Shown: positions 1 to 5,222 of the stretch, in pieces
How positions within the stretch are numbered: position 1 is the first letter of the stretch
Layout of the letters: each line of letters starts with the position of its first letter
NCBI GenBank assembly: GCA_029776465.1
Contig: JAKOTC010000140.1
Span: 1-5,222 of the forward strand
Source of the DNA: Bacillota bacterium
GTDB taxonomy: Bacteria; Bacillota; Clostridia; Oscillospirales; JAKOTC01
Direction: 5' to 3'
Length of the DNA: 5,222 nt
The notes under the pieces: model-generated
Told to the model about the DNA's origin: nothing
Seen by the model: the letters and a program-made list of their open reading frames with translations, nothing else
Database searches by the model: none
Translations under genes and position numbers: made by a program

Positions 1-731
1 ACATGGTGCCGAACATCGCCTATCATTACAACAAGCTGGTGGTTCGCGGCTTTGACAAGGCGATCGACATTCTGGGAACCGACCACCACGGTTATGTTCC
101 CCGCATCAAGGCCAGCATGGCGGCGCTGGGGATTGATCCCGACCGGCTGGACGTGATTTTGATGCAGCTGGTCAGGCTGACTCGTAACGGTGAAGTTGTT
201 CGGATGTCCGAGCGGACCGGCAACTCGATCACCCTCTCCGATCTGCTGGAGGAAGTTCCGATTGACGCGGCCCGGTTTTTCTTTAATCTGCGCACCCCCG
301 AAAGCCAGTTGGATTTTGACCTGGATCTCGCCGCCGAACAGAGCGCGCAGAATCCGGTGTATTATACCCAATATACCCACGCACGGATTTGCAGTATTAT
401 AAAGAATCTGACCGCAGAGGGCTATGGGATGCGTCCTGCTACCGACGAGGAGCTGGGTTTGATGGATAGCGAGGAAGAGCGGGCGCTAATCCGGATGCTG
501 TCAAGGCTGCCTCGGATTATCGAGGATGCAGCCGAAAGTTATGATCCTGCTAAGGTGACAAGGTATGCCATTGATCTGGCCACTGCCTTTCACAAATTTT
601 ATAACAACTGCCGTGTGAAAGGTCCCGATGAGGGATTGATGCAGGCAAGGCTAAACCTCTGCGCCTGCGTGAAAACTGTATTATACAATGTGCTGACCAT
701 GTTTAAAATTACTACCCCCGATGTGATGTAG
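1..731 (+). CDS. argS: Arginyl-tRNA synthetase, C-terminal part (5' end outside window)
   Basis: Cytoplasmic class I aminoacyl-tRNA synthetase that charges tRNA-Arg with arginine using ATP. The window shows about 243 residues of a protein that is usually about 550-570 long; the frame is open to the left edge, so the ATG at base 3 is internal. Visible in order: the end of the Rossmann catalytic core with ILGTDHHGYVPRIKASM (residues 23-39 of the visible part), the KMSK-loop region RMSERTGNSITL (67-78), the linker EVPIDAARFFFNLRTPESQLDFDLDLA, and the helical DALR anticodon-binding domain opening with QNPVYYTQYTHARICSI and ending ITTPDVM. These strings match the Bacillus/Clostridium ArgS type. 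One oddity is that the KMSK-equivalent reads RMSE, so the second lysine is a glutamate. It is followed after 101 bases by the homocysteine methyltransferase gene on the same strand; cotranscription is likely but not shown. Confidence 0.96.
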   Translation, partial: MVPNIAYHYNKLVVRGFDKAIDILGTDHHGYVPRIKASMAALGIDPDRLDVILMQLVRLTRNGEVVRMSERTGNSITLSDLLEEVPIDAARFFFNLRTPESQLDFDLDLAAEQSAQNPVYYTQYTHARICSIIKNLTAEGYGMRPATDEELGLMDSEEERALIRMLSRLPRIIEDAAESYDPAKVTRYAIDLATAFHKFYNNCRVKGPDEGLMQARLNLCACVKTVLYNVLTMFKITTPDVM

Positions 732-791
732 CGGCAAGTTGCCGCGCGGGCCGGTTGGCATCTCCATTGAAACCGGGGATTCTGCCCGCGC
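731..791. repeat. Two abutting GC-rich inverted repeats between argS and the methyltransferase gene
   Basis: The first inverted repeat is GCGGCA (731-736) with TGCCGC (740-745), a 6-bp stem with a 3-nt loop that begins on the last base of the argS stop codon. The second has GCGCGGGC (744-751) pairing with GCCCGCGC (784-791), with an inner stem CGGTT (752-756)/AACCG (771-775) and an asymmetric bulge at 776-783. The two outer stems share bases 744-745, so they compete slightly. No T-run follows, so this is not a standard Rho-independent terminator. It could slow 3' decay of the argS message, partly end transcription, or be a copy of a dispersed palindromic repeat. Function is not established. 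Confidence 0.6.
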
Positions 792-816
792 AGGAACATG
801 GATCTCACATCAAATA

Positions 817-823
817 AAGGAGA
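817..823 (+). promoter_or_regulatory. Ribosome binding site of the homocysteine methyltransferase gene
   Basis: AAGGAGA lies 9 nt before the ATG at 833, close to the ideal complement of the 16S rRNA 3' end. It fixes the start of the methyltransferase gene at 833. Confidence 0.85.
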
Positions 824-832
824 GCGCTAGTT

Positions 833-2041
833 ATGCAATTGACCAATCCCTTTATTTTGGACGGCGCCACCGGCTCCAATCTGATCAAGGCCGGTATGCC
901 CTCCGGCATCTGCGTGGAAGAGTGGATTCTTGAACATCCGGAAATCCTGACGGATCTGCAGCGCCGTTATGTGCAGGCGGGCAGTCAGGCGGTTCTGGCG
1001 CCCACCTTCGGTGCCAACCGCAAAAAACTCTCCGAACTTGGATATGGTGACAAAGTAGAGTTTTTCAACGAAGCGCTGGTGGCTCTTTCTAAAAAGGCTG
1101 TGGAGGGAAAAGCCCAGGTATTTGGCGATATGTCTCCCAGCGGGGAGTTTGTTTTTCCCATTGGGGAGGCAACGATGGAAAGCCTGGTTGCCCTTTATGA
1201 GGAGCAGGCCCATGTCCTGGCTAAGGCCGGCGTGGACGGTGTGGTGATTGAAACCCAAATGAACCTTGCGGACGCGCGGGCGGCTGCCATTGCCTGCAAA
1301 AAACATCAATTGCCCTTCATGGTCAGCATCACAGTGGACCAAAAGGGGCGGACCCTGTCTGGATGCGACCTCCCTTCTGCGGTTGTAACCCTGCAGGCGA
1401 TGGGCGCCCAGGCCGTAGGGCTGAACTGCAGCATGGGACCGGCAGGGATGGTCAATGCGGTGACTGAAGGTTTTAGGGTGGCAAAGGTTCCAATCATCGC
1501 CAAGCCCAATGCGGGGCTTCCGTTGGAGGGGCAAACCGGTGCTTACGATATGACTTCGGATCAGTTTGCCGACCAGATGATGCTTCTGATTGATGCCGGT
1601 GCTTCGGTAGTGGGCGGCTGCTGCGGAACGACTCCCGAACATATCGCCCAGTTGAAGAAAAAAATCCGTCGGGGTTGCCCGGAAAGGAACAGCCCTAGGG
1701 AATATCTGGCCCGAGAGGGGAAGGTTTTCCCTTTCTTTTCCCGCATGGCTCTCAGCAATGTCATCCGCGCGGATGAAAATCTGGCCGACAATGCCATGGA
1801 GGCCATGGAGAACGGAGCCGCGCTTTTATTGGTTGAAATCGTGGATGAGGAAAGTGTGGAAAATCTTATCCTGTATTCCTCCTCTCTGATGCTGCCGGTC
1901 TGCTTGACCGGTGGGGATGCCGGCCTGCTGGAAAAAGCCCTCCTCTCTTATCAGGGAAGGGCAGCGGTTTTAGCGGAAGGTATTGGCAAAGCCGAACTGG
2001 ACGGTTATACAAAGGTCTATGGAGCTTTGCATATATCATAA
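833..2041 (+). CDS. Homocysteine S-methyltransferase family protein (MetH N-terminal domain type) with atypical C-terminal tail
   Basis: Predicted cytoplasmic enzyme of the zinc-dependent homocysteine S-methyltransferase (S-methyl_trans) family, which activates the homocysteine thiol for methyl transfer to form methionine. The 402 residues begin with ILDGATGSNLIKAG (8-21), the family's opening motif. The three expected zinc ligands are present: Cys199 in GLNCS and Cys263-Cys264 in GGCCGT. VIET (138-141) and TFGANRKKL (58-66) also match the MetH N-terminal domain. That domain ends near residue 280. The remaining ~120 residues include ADNAMEAMENGAALLLVEI (318-336) and LPVCLTGGDAGLLEKALLSY (354-373), whose pattern resembles part of the MetH pterin-binding barrel, but no B12 domain follows. 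I infer a shortened MetH or a subunit that works with separate pterin/corrinoid proteins; an MmuM-like S-methylmethionine enzyme is a less likely alternative. I see no S-box or T-box upstream. Start chosen from the AAGGAGA site 9 nt upstream. Confidence 0.88.
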   Translation: MQLTNPFILDGATGSNLIKAGMPSGICVEEWILEHPEILTDLQRRYVQAGSQAVLAPTFGANRKKLSELGYGDKVEFFNEALVALSKKAVEGKAQVFGDMSPSGEFVFPIGEATMESLVALYEEQAHVLAKAGVDGVVIETQMNLADARAAAIACKKHQLPFMVSITVDQKGRTLSGCDLPSAVVTLQAMGAQAVGLNCSMGPAGMVNAVTEGFRVAKVPIIAKPNAGLPLEGQTGAYDMTSDQFADQMMLLIDAGASVVGGCCGTTPEHIAQLKKKIRRGCPERNSPREYLAREGKVFPFFSRMALSNVIRADENLADNAMEAMENGAALLLVEIVDEESVENLILYSSSLMLPVCLTGGDAGLLEKALLSYQGRAAVLAEGIGKAELDGYTKVYGALHIS

Positions 2042-2104
2042 AAAAGGATACTTGCACATTTACGATTTGTTTAGAGTTATATACAAGGGCTTCTATCTTG
2101 ATCT

Positions 2105-2140
2105 AAAGGCTGAGAAAAATCTCAGCTTTATATTTTTATT
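2105..2140 (+). terminator. Rho-independent terminator after the methyltransferase gene
   Basis: GCTGAG (2109-2114) and CTCAGC (2121-2126) form a 6-bp stem with loop AAAAAT, flanked by AAA on the left and TTT on the right. It is followed by the T-rich stretch TTTATATTTTTATT to 2140. It sits 64 bases after the stop codon at 2041 and very likely ends the argS/methyltransferase transcript, separating it from rpoB. Confidence 0.85.
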
Positions 2141-2270
2141 AAGACAGAAATAACGAAAATTACAAAATGTATATACACTAAATTGTAATACATAATTTAA
2201 CAGACGGAATTTCTTCTGTTTGTTTTTTGCTATCCTTTTATTAAGTTGACTATGTGGGAATGGAAAATGG
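2141..2270. other. AT-rich gene-free spacer with nested palindromes
   Basis: No credible coding region on either strand. The stretch is strongly AT-rich compared with the flanking genes. It holds overlapping inverted repeats: ATTACAA (2159-2165) with TTGTAAT (2183-2189), ATGTAT (2167-2172) with ATACAT (2188-2193), and the perfect 10-bp palindrome TGTATATACA (2168-2177). These could be a protein-binding site or chance in AT-rich DNA. A terminator-like hairpin follows at 2199-2228. Confidence 0.5.
2199..2228 (+). terminator. Second, weaker terminator-like hairpin upstream of the rpoB promoter
   Basis: AACAGA (2199-2204) pairs with TCTGTT (2215-2220), with a short imperfect extension inside the loop, and is followed at once by TGTTTTTT (2221-2228). 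The stem is AT-rich, so it is weaker than the first terminator. It would act as a back-up stop for read-through toward rpoB. Confidence 0.5.
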
Positions 2271-2345
2271 AATTAAAAATATAAAAAATTATAAAATTTT
2301 CAATTTTCTCTTGACAAGCTGTGAAAAATAGCGTATGATATTATA
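2271..2345 (+). promoter_or_regulatory. Strong sigma-A promoter of rpoB with UP-like A/T tracts
   Basis: A perfect -35 box TTGACA (2311-2316) and a -10 box TATGAT (2334-2339), one mismatch from TATAAT, are separated by exactly 17 bp. Bases 2271-2310 just upstream consist almost only of A and T tracts, like the UP elements that contact the RNA polymerase alpha subunit at rRNA-type promoters. Transcription should start near 2346. This fits strong, growth-linked expression of rpoB from its own promoter instead of read-through from a ribosomal-protein operon. Confidence 0.88.
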
Positions 2346-2594
2346 CTGCATCATTATGGGAAGTCTGTCCCTGTGCTTTGCTGTATCTATACACAAGCGG
2401 GGTAAGGGGGCGGTGTGCGCTTTTGAAGGACAAAGGGTGAAATTTTCAACAGATCGGCATAAAAATTTTGCCGGGTTTTGTCGGAAGCTTTTGGATTATA
2501 GCAGAGGCTGCCACCAATGGCCACATAAGGACCACGCATAATTGAATCTCCCAAGGCGGGGGACATTCATATAGAATACGGAGTGATTAAAGCT
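2346..2594 (+). promoter_or_regulatory. Long 5' leader of rpoB with several small hairpins
   Basis: About 249 nt lie between the predicted transcription start and the rpoB ATG. Pairings I can see are GGGA (2358-2361)/TCCC (2368-2371); CTTTG (2376-2380)/CAAAG (2431-2435) enclosing AAGCG (2395-2399)/CGCTT (2418-2422); CGGCA (2455-2459)/TGCCG (2469-2473); TTGG (2491-2494)/CCAA (2514-2517) enclosing GCAG (2501-2504)/CTGC (2508-2511); and TCTCCC (2547-2552)/GGGGGA (2558-2563). There is a G-rich patch at 2399-2413. I do not recognise a known riboswitch or ribosomal-protein leader. It may be a cis-regulatory RNA controlling RNA polymerase synthesis, or just a long untranslated region. A 62- to 68-codon frame crosses it but starts without a ribosome binding site. 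Confidence 0.55.
2580..2585 (+). promoter_or_regulatory. Ribosome binding site of rpoB
   Basis: GGAGTG, with core GGAG at 2580-2583, lies 11 nt before the ATG at 2595. The spacing is slightly long and the core short for a gene expected to be highly translated. No other start with a better site is nearby, and the N-terminus from 2595 matches RpoB. Confidence 0.7.
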
Positions 2595-5222
2595 ATGGTT
2601 CATGTCAAGCCGGTTAAGCAAGGCAAAGTAGAACGGATGAGTTTCTCGCGCATTAACGAAGTCTTAGAGATGCCAAACCTGATTGAGGTTCAGAAAAAGT
2701 CCTACGAATGGTTCTTGCAAGAAGGTCTGAAAGAGGTATTCCGTGACGTATCCTCAATTACTGACTATAATGGTAATTTGGTTTTAGATTTTATCGACTA
2801 TCGCTTGGATGACAAGCCCAAACACACGGTGGAGGAAAGTAAAGAGCGGGATGTGACCTATGCTGCGCCTCTTCGTGTTACTGCCCGTTTGCTGAATAAA
2901 GAAACCGGCGAGATTAAAGAGCAGGAAATTTTCATGGGTGACCTGCCCCTAATGATCGACAGCGGCACTCTCGTCATCAATGGTGCCGAGCGTGTCATCG
3001 TTTCCCAGCTGGTTCGTTCGCCCGGTATTTATTATGGCATGAGCTATGACAAAACCGGCAAAAAACTTTTTACCACCACGGTGATTCCCAACCGTGGCGC
3101 CTGGCTGGAATATGAAACCGATGCCAACGACCTGTTCTATGTCCGCATCGATAAAAACCGCAAGCTGCCCGGCACTACGCTGATTCGTGCTTTGGGGTAT
3201 TCCAGTGATGACGATATTCGTGAGTTGTTCGGCCACGATGAGCGGATTGAAATGACCATCGCCAAGGACACCGCCAAGAACAGAGAAGAAGCCATGCTGG
3301 AGGTTTACCGTAAGCTGCGTCCCGGTGAGCTGCCCACATTGGATTCTGCCGAAACTCATATTAAAAATTTATTTTTCGAACCCCGGCGTTATGATTTGGC
3401 TCGGGTTGGACGTTATAAATATAATAAAAAACTTGCCATTGCAGCCCGTATTGCGGGAAAAACGCTGGCTGAGCCCGCAATTGATCCTCTGACCGGCGAG
3501 ATTCTGGCAGAGGCCGATGAGGTGCTGACCAAGGAAAAGGCTGATCTTCTCGAGAGAAGTGGCGTTAACTCTGTTGTCCTGAAGGTGGACGAGAAGGAAA
3601 TCAAGGTATTTTCCAACAACATGGTCAATGCCGAGGATTTCCTGCCCATTTCCAAGGACAGGCTTGAAGAGCTTGGAATTAATGAAAAGGTATATTTCCC
3701 GGTGCTGCGTGAGATTTTGGATCAGAATCTGGAAGGCGCTGCACTGGAGGACGAGCTGGTTTCCCGCGCGGCAGACCTGATTCCCCGTCATATTCTGGTG
3801 GATGATATCATGGCCTCCATCAACTACCTCAACGGATTGACTCATGATATCGGCACCGTGGACGATATTGACCATTTGGGAAACCGCCGTATCCGTTCGG
3901 TGGGCGAACTGCTGCAAAATCAGTTCCGTATCGGCTTTGCCCGTATGGAGCGGGTCATTAAAGAGCGTATGAGCATTCAGGCGCAGGATCCGGAATCGGT
4001 GACACCCCAGTCCCTGATCAGCATCCGTCCGGTGGTTGCCGCCATTAAAGAGTTCTTTGGATCGTCGCCGCTGTCCCAGTTCATGGATCAGCCCAACCCC
4101 CTGGCTGAGCTGACTCATAAACGCCGACTCTCGGCTTTGGGTCCCGGTGGTCTTTCCCGTGACCGCGCATCCTTTGAGGTTCGTGACGTTCACTATTCCC
4201 ACTATGGCCGTATGTGTCCCATTGAGACCCCCGAAGGTCCTAACATCGGCTTGATCTCCTATCTGGCTACCTTCGCCCGCATCAACCCCTATGGCTTTAT
4301 TGAGGCTCCTTACCGCAAAGTGAATAAGGAAACCGGCCAGGTTACTGACGAAGTTGTGTATATGACTGCGGATGAAGAAGACAATTTTGTGGTGGCTCAG
4401 GCGAACGAACCCTTGGACGAGGAAAACCGCTTTATGAATAAACGTGTTCATGGCCGTTACCGGGACGAGATTTTGGAAATCGACCGGGACCAGGTGGATT
4501 ATATGGACGTTTCGCCGAAGATGGTTGTTTCCGTGGCGACCGCGATGATCCCCTTCCTGGAAAACGATGACGCCAACCGTGCTCTGATGGGTGCGAACAT
4601 GCAGCGTCAGGCGGTTCCGCTTTTGAAAACCGAGTCGCCCATTGTGGGAACCGGTATTGAATATAAAGCTGCTGTGGATTCCGGCACTGTGGTATGTGCC
4701 AAAAACCCCGGTGTGGTCACCAAGGTCACTGCTGACGAAGTGGTGATTCGTACCGATAAGGGGGATGACCGCTATAAGCTGATTAAATTCCTTCGCTCTA
4801 ACCAGGGCACCTGCATCAATCAGAGACCCATTGTGGATGTGGGCGAGCATGTGGTGAAGGGGCAGGTCATTGCCGACGGTCCCGCCACGGATAACGGCGA
4901 AATCAGCTTGGGTAAAAACGTGCTGATCGGCTTTATGACCTGGGAAGGTTATAACTACGAAGACGCTGTTTTGATTAACGAAAAAATTGTCCGTGAAGAT
5001 GTTTTCACTTCCATTCATATTGAAGAGTACGAAATTGAGGCCCGTGACACCAAGCTGGGTCCCGAAGAGATTACTCGCGATATCCCCAACGTGGGCGAGG
5101 ATGCTTTGAAAGACCTGGACGAGAACGGTATTATCCGTGTGGGCGCCGAGGTTCGCGCGGGTGATATTCTGGTGGGTAAGGTCACCCCGAAGGGTGAAAC
5201 CGAGCTGACCGCGGAAGAGCGT
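2595..5222 (+). CDS. rpoB: DNA-directed RNA polymerase subunit beta, N-terminal 876 residues (3' end outside window)
   Basis: Core subunit of bacterial RNA polymerase that, with beta', forms the DNA/RNA channel and active centre and is the rifampicin target. The frame is open without a stop from ATG 2595 to the edge; the full protein is normally about 1,200 residues or slightly more. Seen in order: protrusion start [14 protein letters not shown] (27-40); [20 protein letters not shown] (121-140); [20 protein letters not shown] (423-442); rifampicin region [17 protein letters not shown] (487-503) and [14 protein letters not shown] (506-519); [28 protein letters not shown]; and [17 protein letters not shown] (783-799) with the acidic pair Glu789-Asp790. 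Key rifampicin-contact residues are the wild-type Q495, D498, H508 and S513, so sensitivity is predicted. Residue 500 is Pro where E. coli has Asn and B. subtilis Thr. rpoC is expected downstream. The gene has its own promoter and does not follow rplL. Confidence 0.98.
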   Translation, partial: MVHVKPVKQGKVERMSFSRINEVLEMPNLIEVQKKSYEWFLQEGLKEVFRDVSSITDYNGNLVLDFIDYRLDDKPKHTVEESKERDVTYAAPLRVTARLLNKETGEIKEQEIFMGDLPLMIDSGTLVINGAERVIVSQLVRSPGIYYGMSYDKTGKKLFTTTVIPNRGAWLEYETDANDLFYVRIDKNRKLPGTTLIRALGYSSDDDIRELFGHDERIEMTIAKDTAKNREEAMLEVYRKLRPGELPTLDSAETHIKNLFFEPRRYDLARVGRYKYNKKLAIAARIAGKTLAEPAIDPLTGEILAEADEVLTKEKADLLERSGVNSVVLKVDEKEIKVFSNNMVNAEDFLPISKDRLEELGINEKVYFPVLREILDQNLEGAALEDELVSRAADLIPRHILVDDIMASINYLNGLTHDIGTVDDIDHLGNRRIRSVGELLQNQFRIGFARMERVIKERMSIQAQDPESVTPQSLISIRPVVAAIKEFFGSSPLSQFMDQPNPLAELTHKRRLSALGPGGLSRDRASFEVRDVHYSHYGRMCPIETPEGPNIGLISYLATFARINPYGFIEAPYRKVNKETGQVTDEVVYMTADEEDNFVVAQANEPLDEENRFMNKRVHGRYRDEILEIDRDQVDYMDVSPKMVVSVATAMIPFLENDDANRALMGANMQRQAVPLLKTESPIVGTGIEYKAAVDSGTVVCAKNPGVVTKVTADEVVIRTDKGDDRYKLIKFLRSNQGTCINQRPIVDVGEHVVKGQVIADGPATDNGEISLGKNVLIGFMTWEGYNYEDAVLINEKIVREDVFTSIHIEEYEIEARDTKLGPEEITRDIPNVGEDALKDLDENGIIRVGAEVRAGDILVGKVTPKGETELTAEER

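Noticed and set aside
732..832. S-box, T-box or cobalamin riboswitch controlling the methyltransferase gene
   Set aside because: The gap is only 101 bases and holds two palindromes and the ribosome binding site; none of the conserved riboswitch or T-box motifs is visible.
827..1642. A 271-codon open frame on the minus strand opposite the methyltransferase gene
   Set aside because: Same cause: codon-register shadow of a gene with a clear family match and ribosome binding site.
2246..2274. TTGACT as a possible second -35 box upstream of rpoB
   Set aside because: No acceptable -10 box lies 16-19 bp downstream, whereas the TTGACA/TATGAT pair at 2311-2339 is near perfect.
2455..2481. CGGCA/TGCCG hairpin in the rpoB leader as a Rho-independent attenuator
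   Set aside because: The stem is only 5 bp with an AT-rich interior, and what follows is GGTTTTGTC, not a proper T-run. Treated only as one of several leader hairpins.
2335..2541. A 68-codon plus-strand frame starting inside the rpoB -10 region
   Set aside because: Its first ATG lies upstream of the predicted transcription start, and the next ATG at 2356 has no ribosome binding site. Only the internal GTG at 2437 has a plausible one, reported separately as speculative.
3369..5018. A 549-codon open frame on the minus strand opposite rpoB (and a smaller one at 2949-3359)
   Set aside because: It is in exact codon register with rpoB and exists only because rpoB lacks TTA, CTA and TCA codons there. 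The translation is low-complexity in character with no recognisable domain, and rpoB is certain.

Overview
The window looks like a chromosomal, housekeeping stretch of a Gram-positive, Clostridia-type bacterium. This rests on an RpoB of Firmicutes character (SQFMDQ...[11 protein letters not shown]), a Bacillus/Clostridium-style ArgS tail, AGGAG-type ribosome binding sites, a TTGACA-17-TATGAT promoter, and moderately GC-rich genes separated by a very AT-rich spacer. An Oscillospirales/Ruminococcaceae-like origin is my best guess but is not provable from this sequence. I see no mobile element, tRNA, rRNA or CRISPR array.

Layout, all genes on the + strand: (1) bases 1-731 hold the 3' part of argS (arginyl-tRNA synthetase), cut by the window edge. 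(2) Bases 732-832 are a short gap with two abutting GC-rich inverted repeats and a good ribosome binding site. (3) Bases 833-2041 encode a 402-residue homocysteine S-methyltransferase. It has the MetH N-terminal zinc domain plus a ~120-residue tail that resembles a decayed piece of the MetH pterin domain, with no cobalamin domain. (4) Bases 2042-2345 are AT-rich and gene-free. They contain a Rho-independent terminator, a second weaker terminator-like hairpin, a cluster of nested palindromes, an A/T-tract UP-like element and a near-consensus sigma-A promoter. (5) From about 2346 to 2594 runs a ~250-nt untranslated leader with several small hairpins. (6) Bases 2595-5222 hold rpoB (RNA polymerase beta), open to the right window edge, covering the first 876 residues including the rifampicin region.

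The first two genes could be one transcription unit (protein synthesis and methionine/one-carbon metabolism) ending at the terminator near 2109-2140. rpoB starts its own strong unit, presumably continuing into rpoC. The point of most interest is that rpoB is not preceded by rplL (L7/L12) as in the common rplKAJL-rpoBC arrangement, and instead has its own promoter and a long, possibly regulatory leader. Nothing here amounts to a clearly new system; the leader and the shortened MetH-like protein are the best candidates for a second look.
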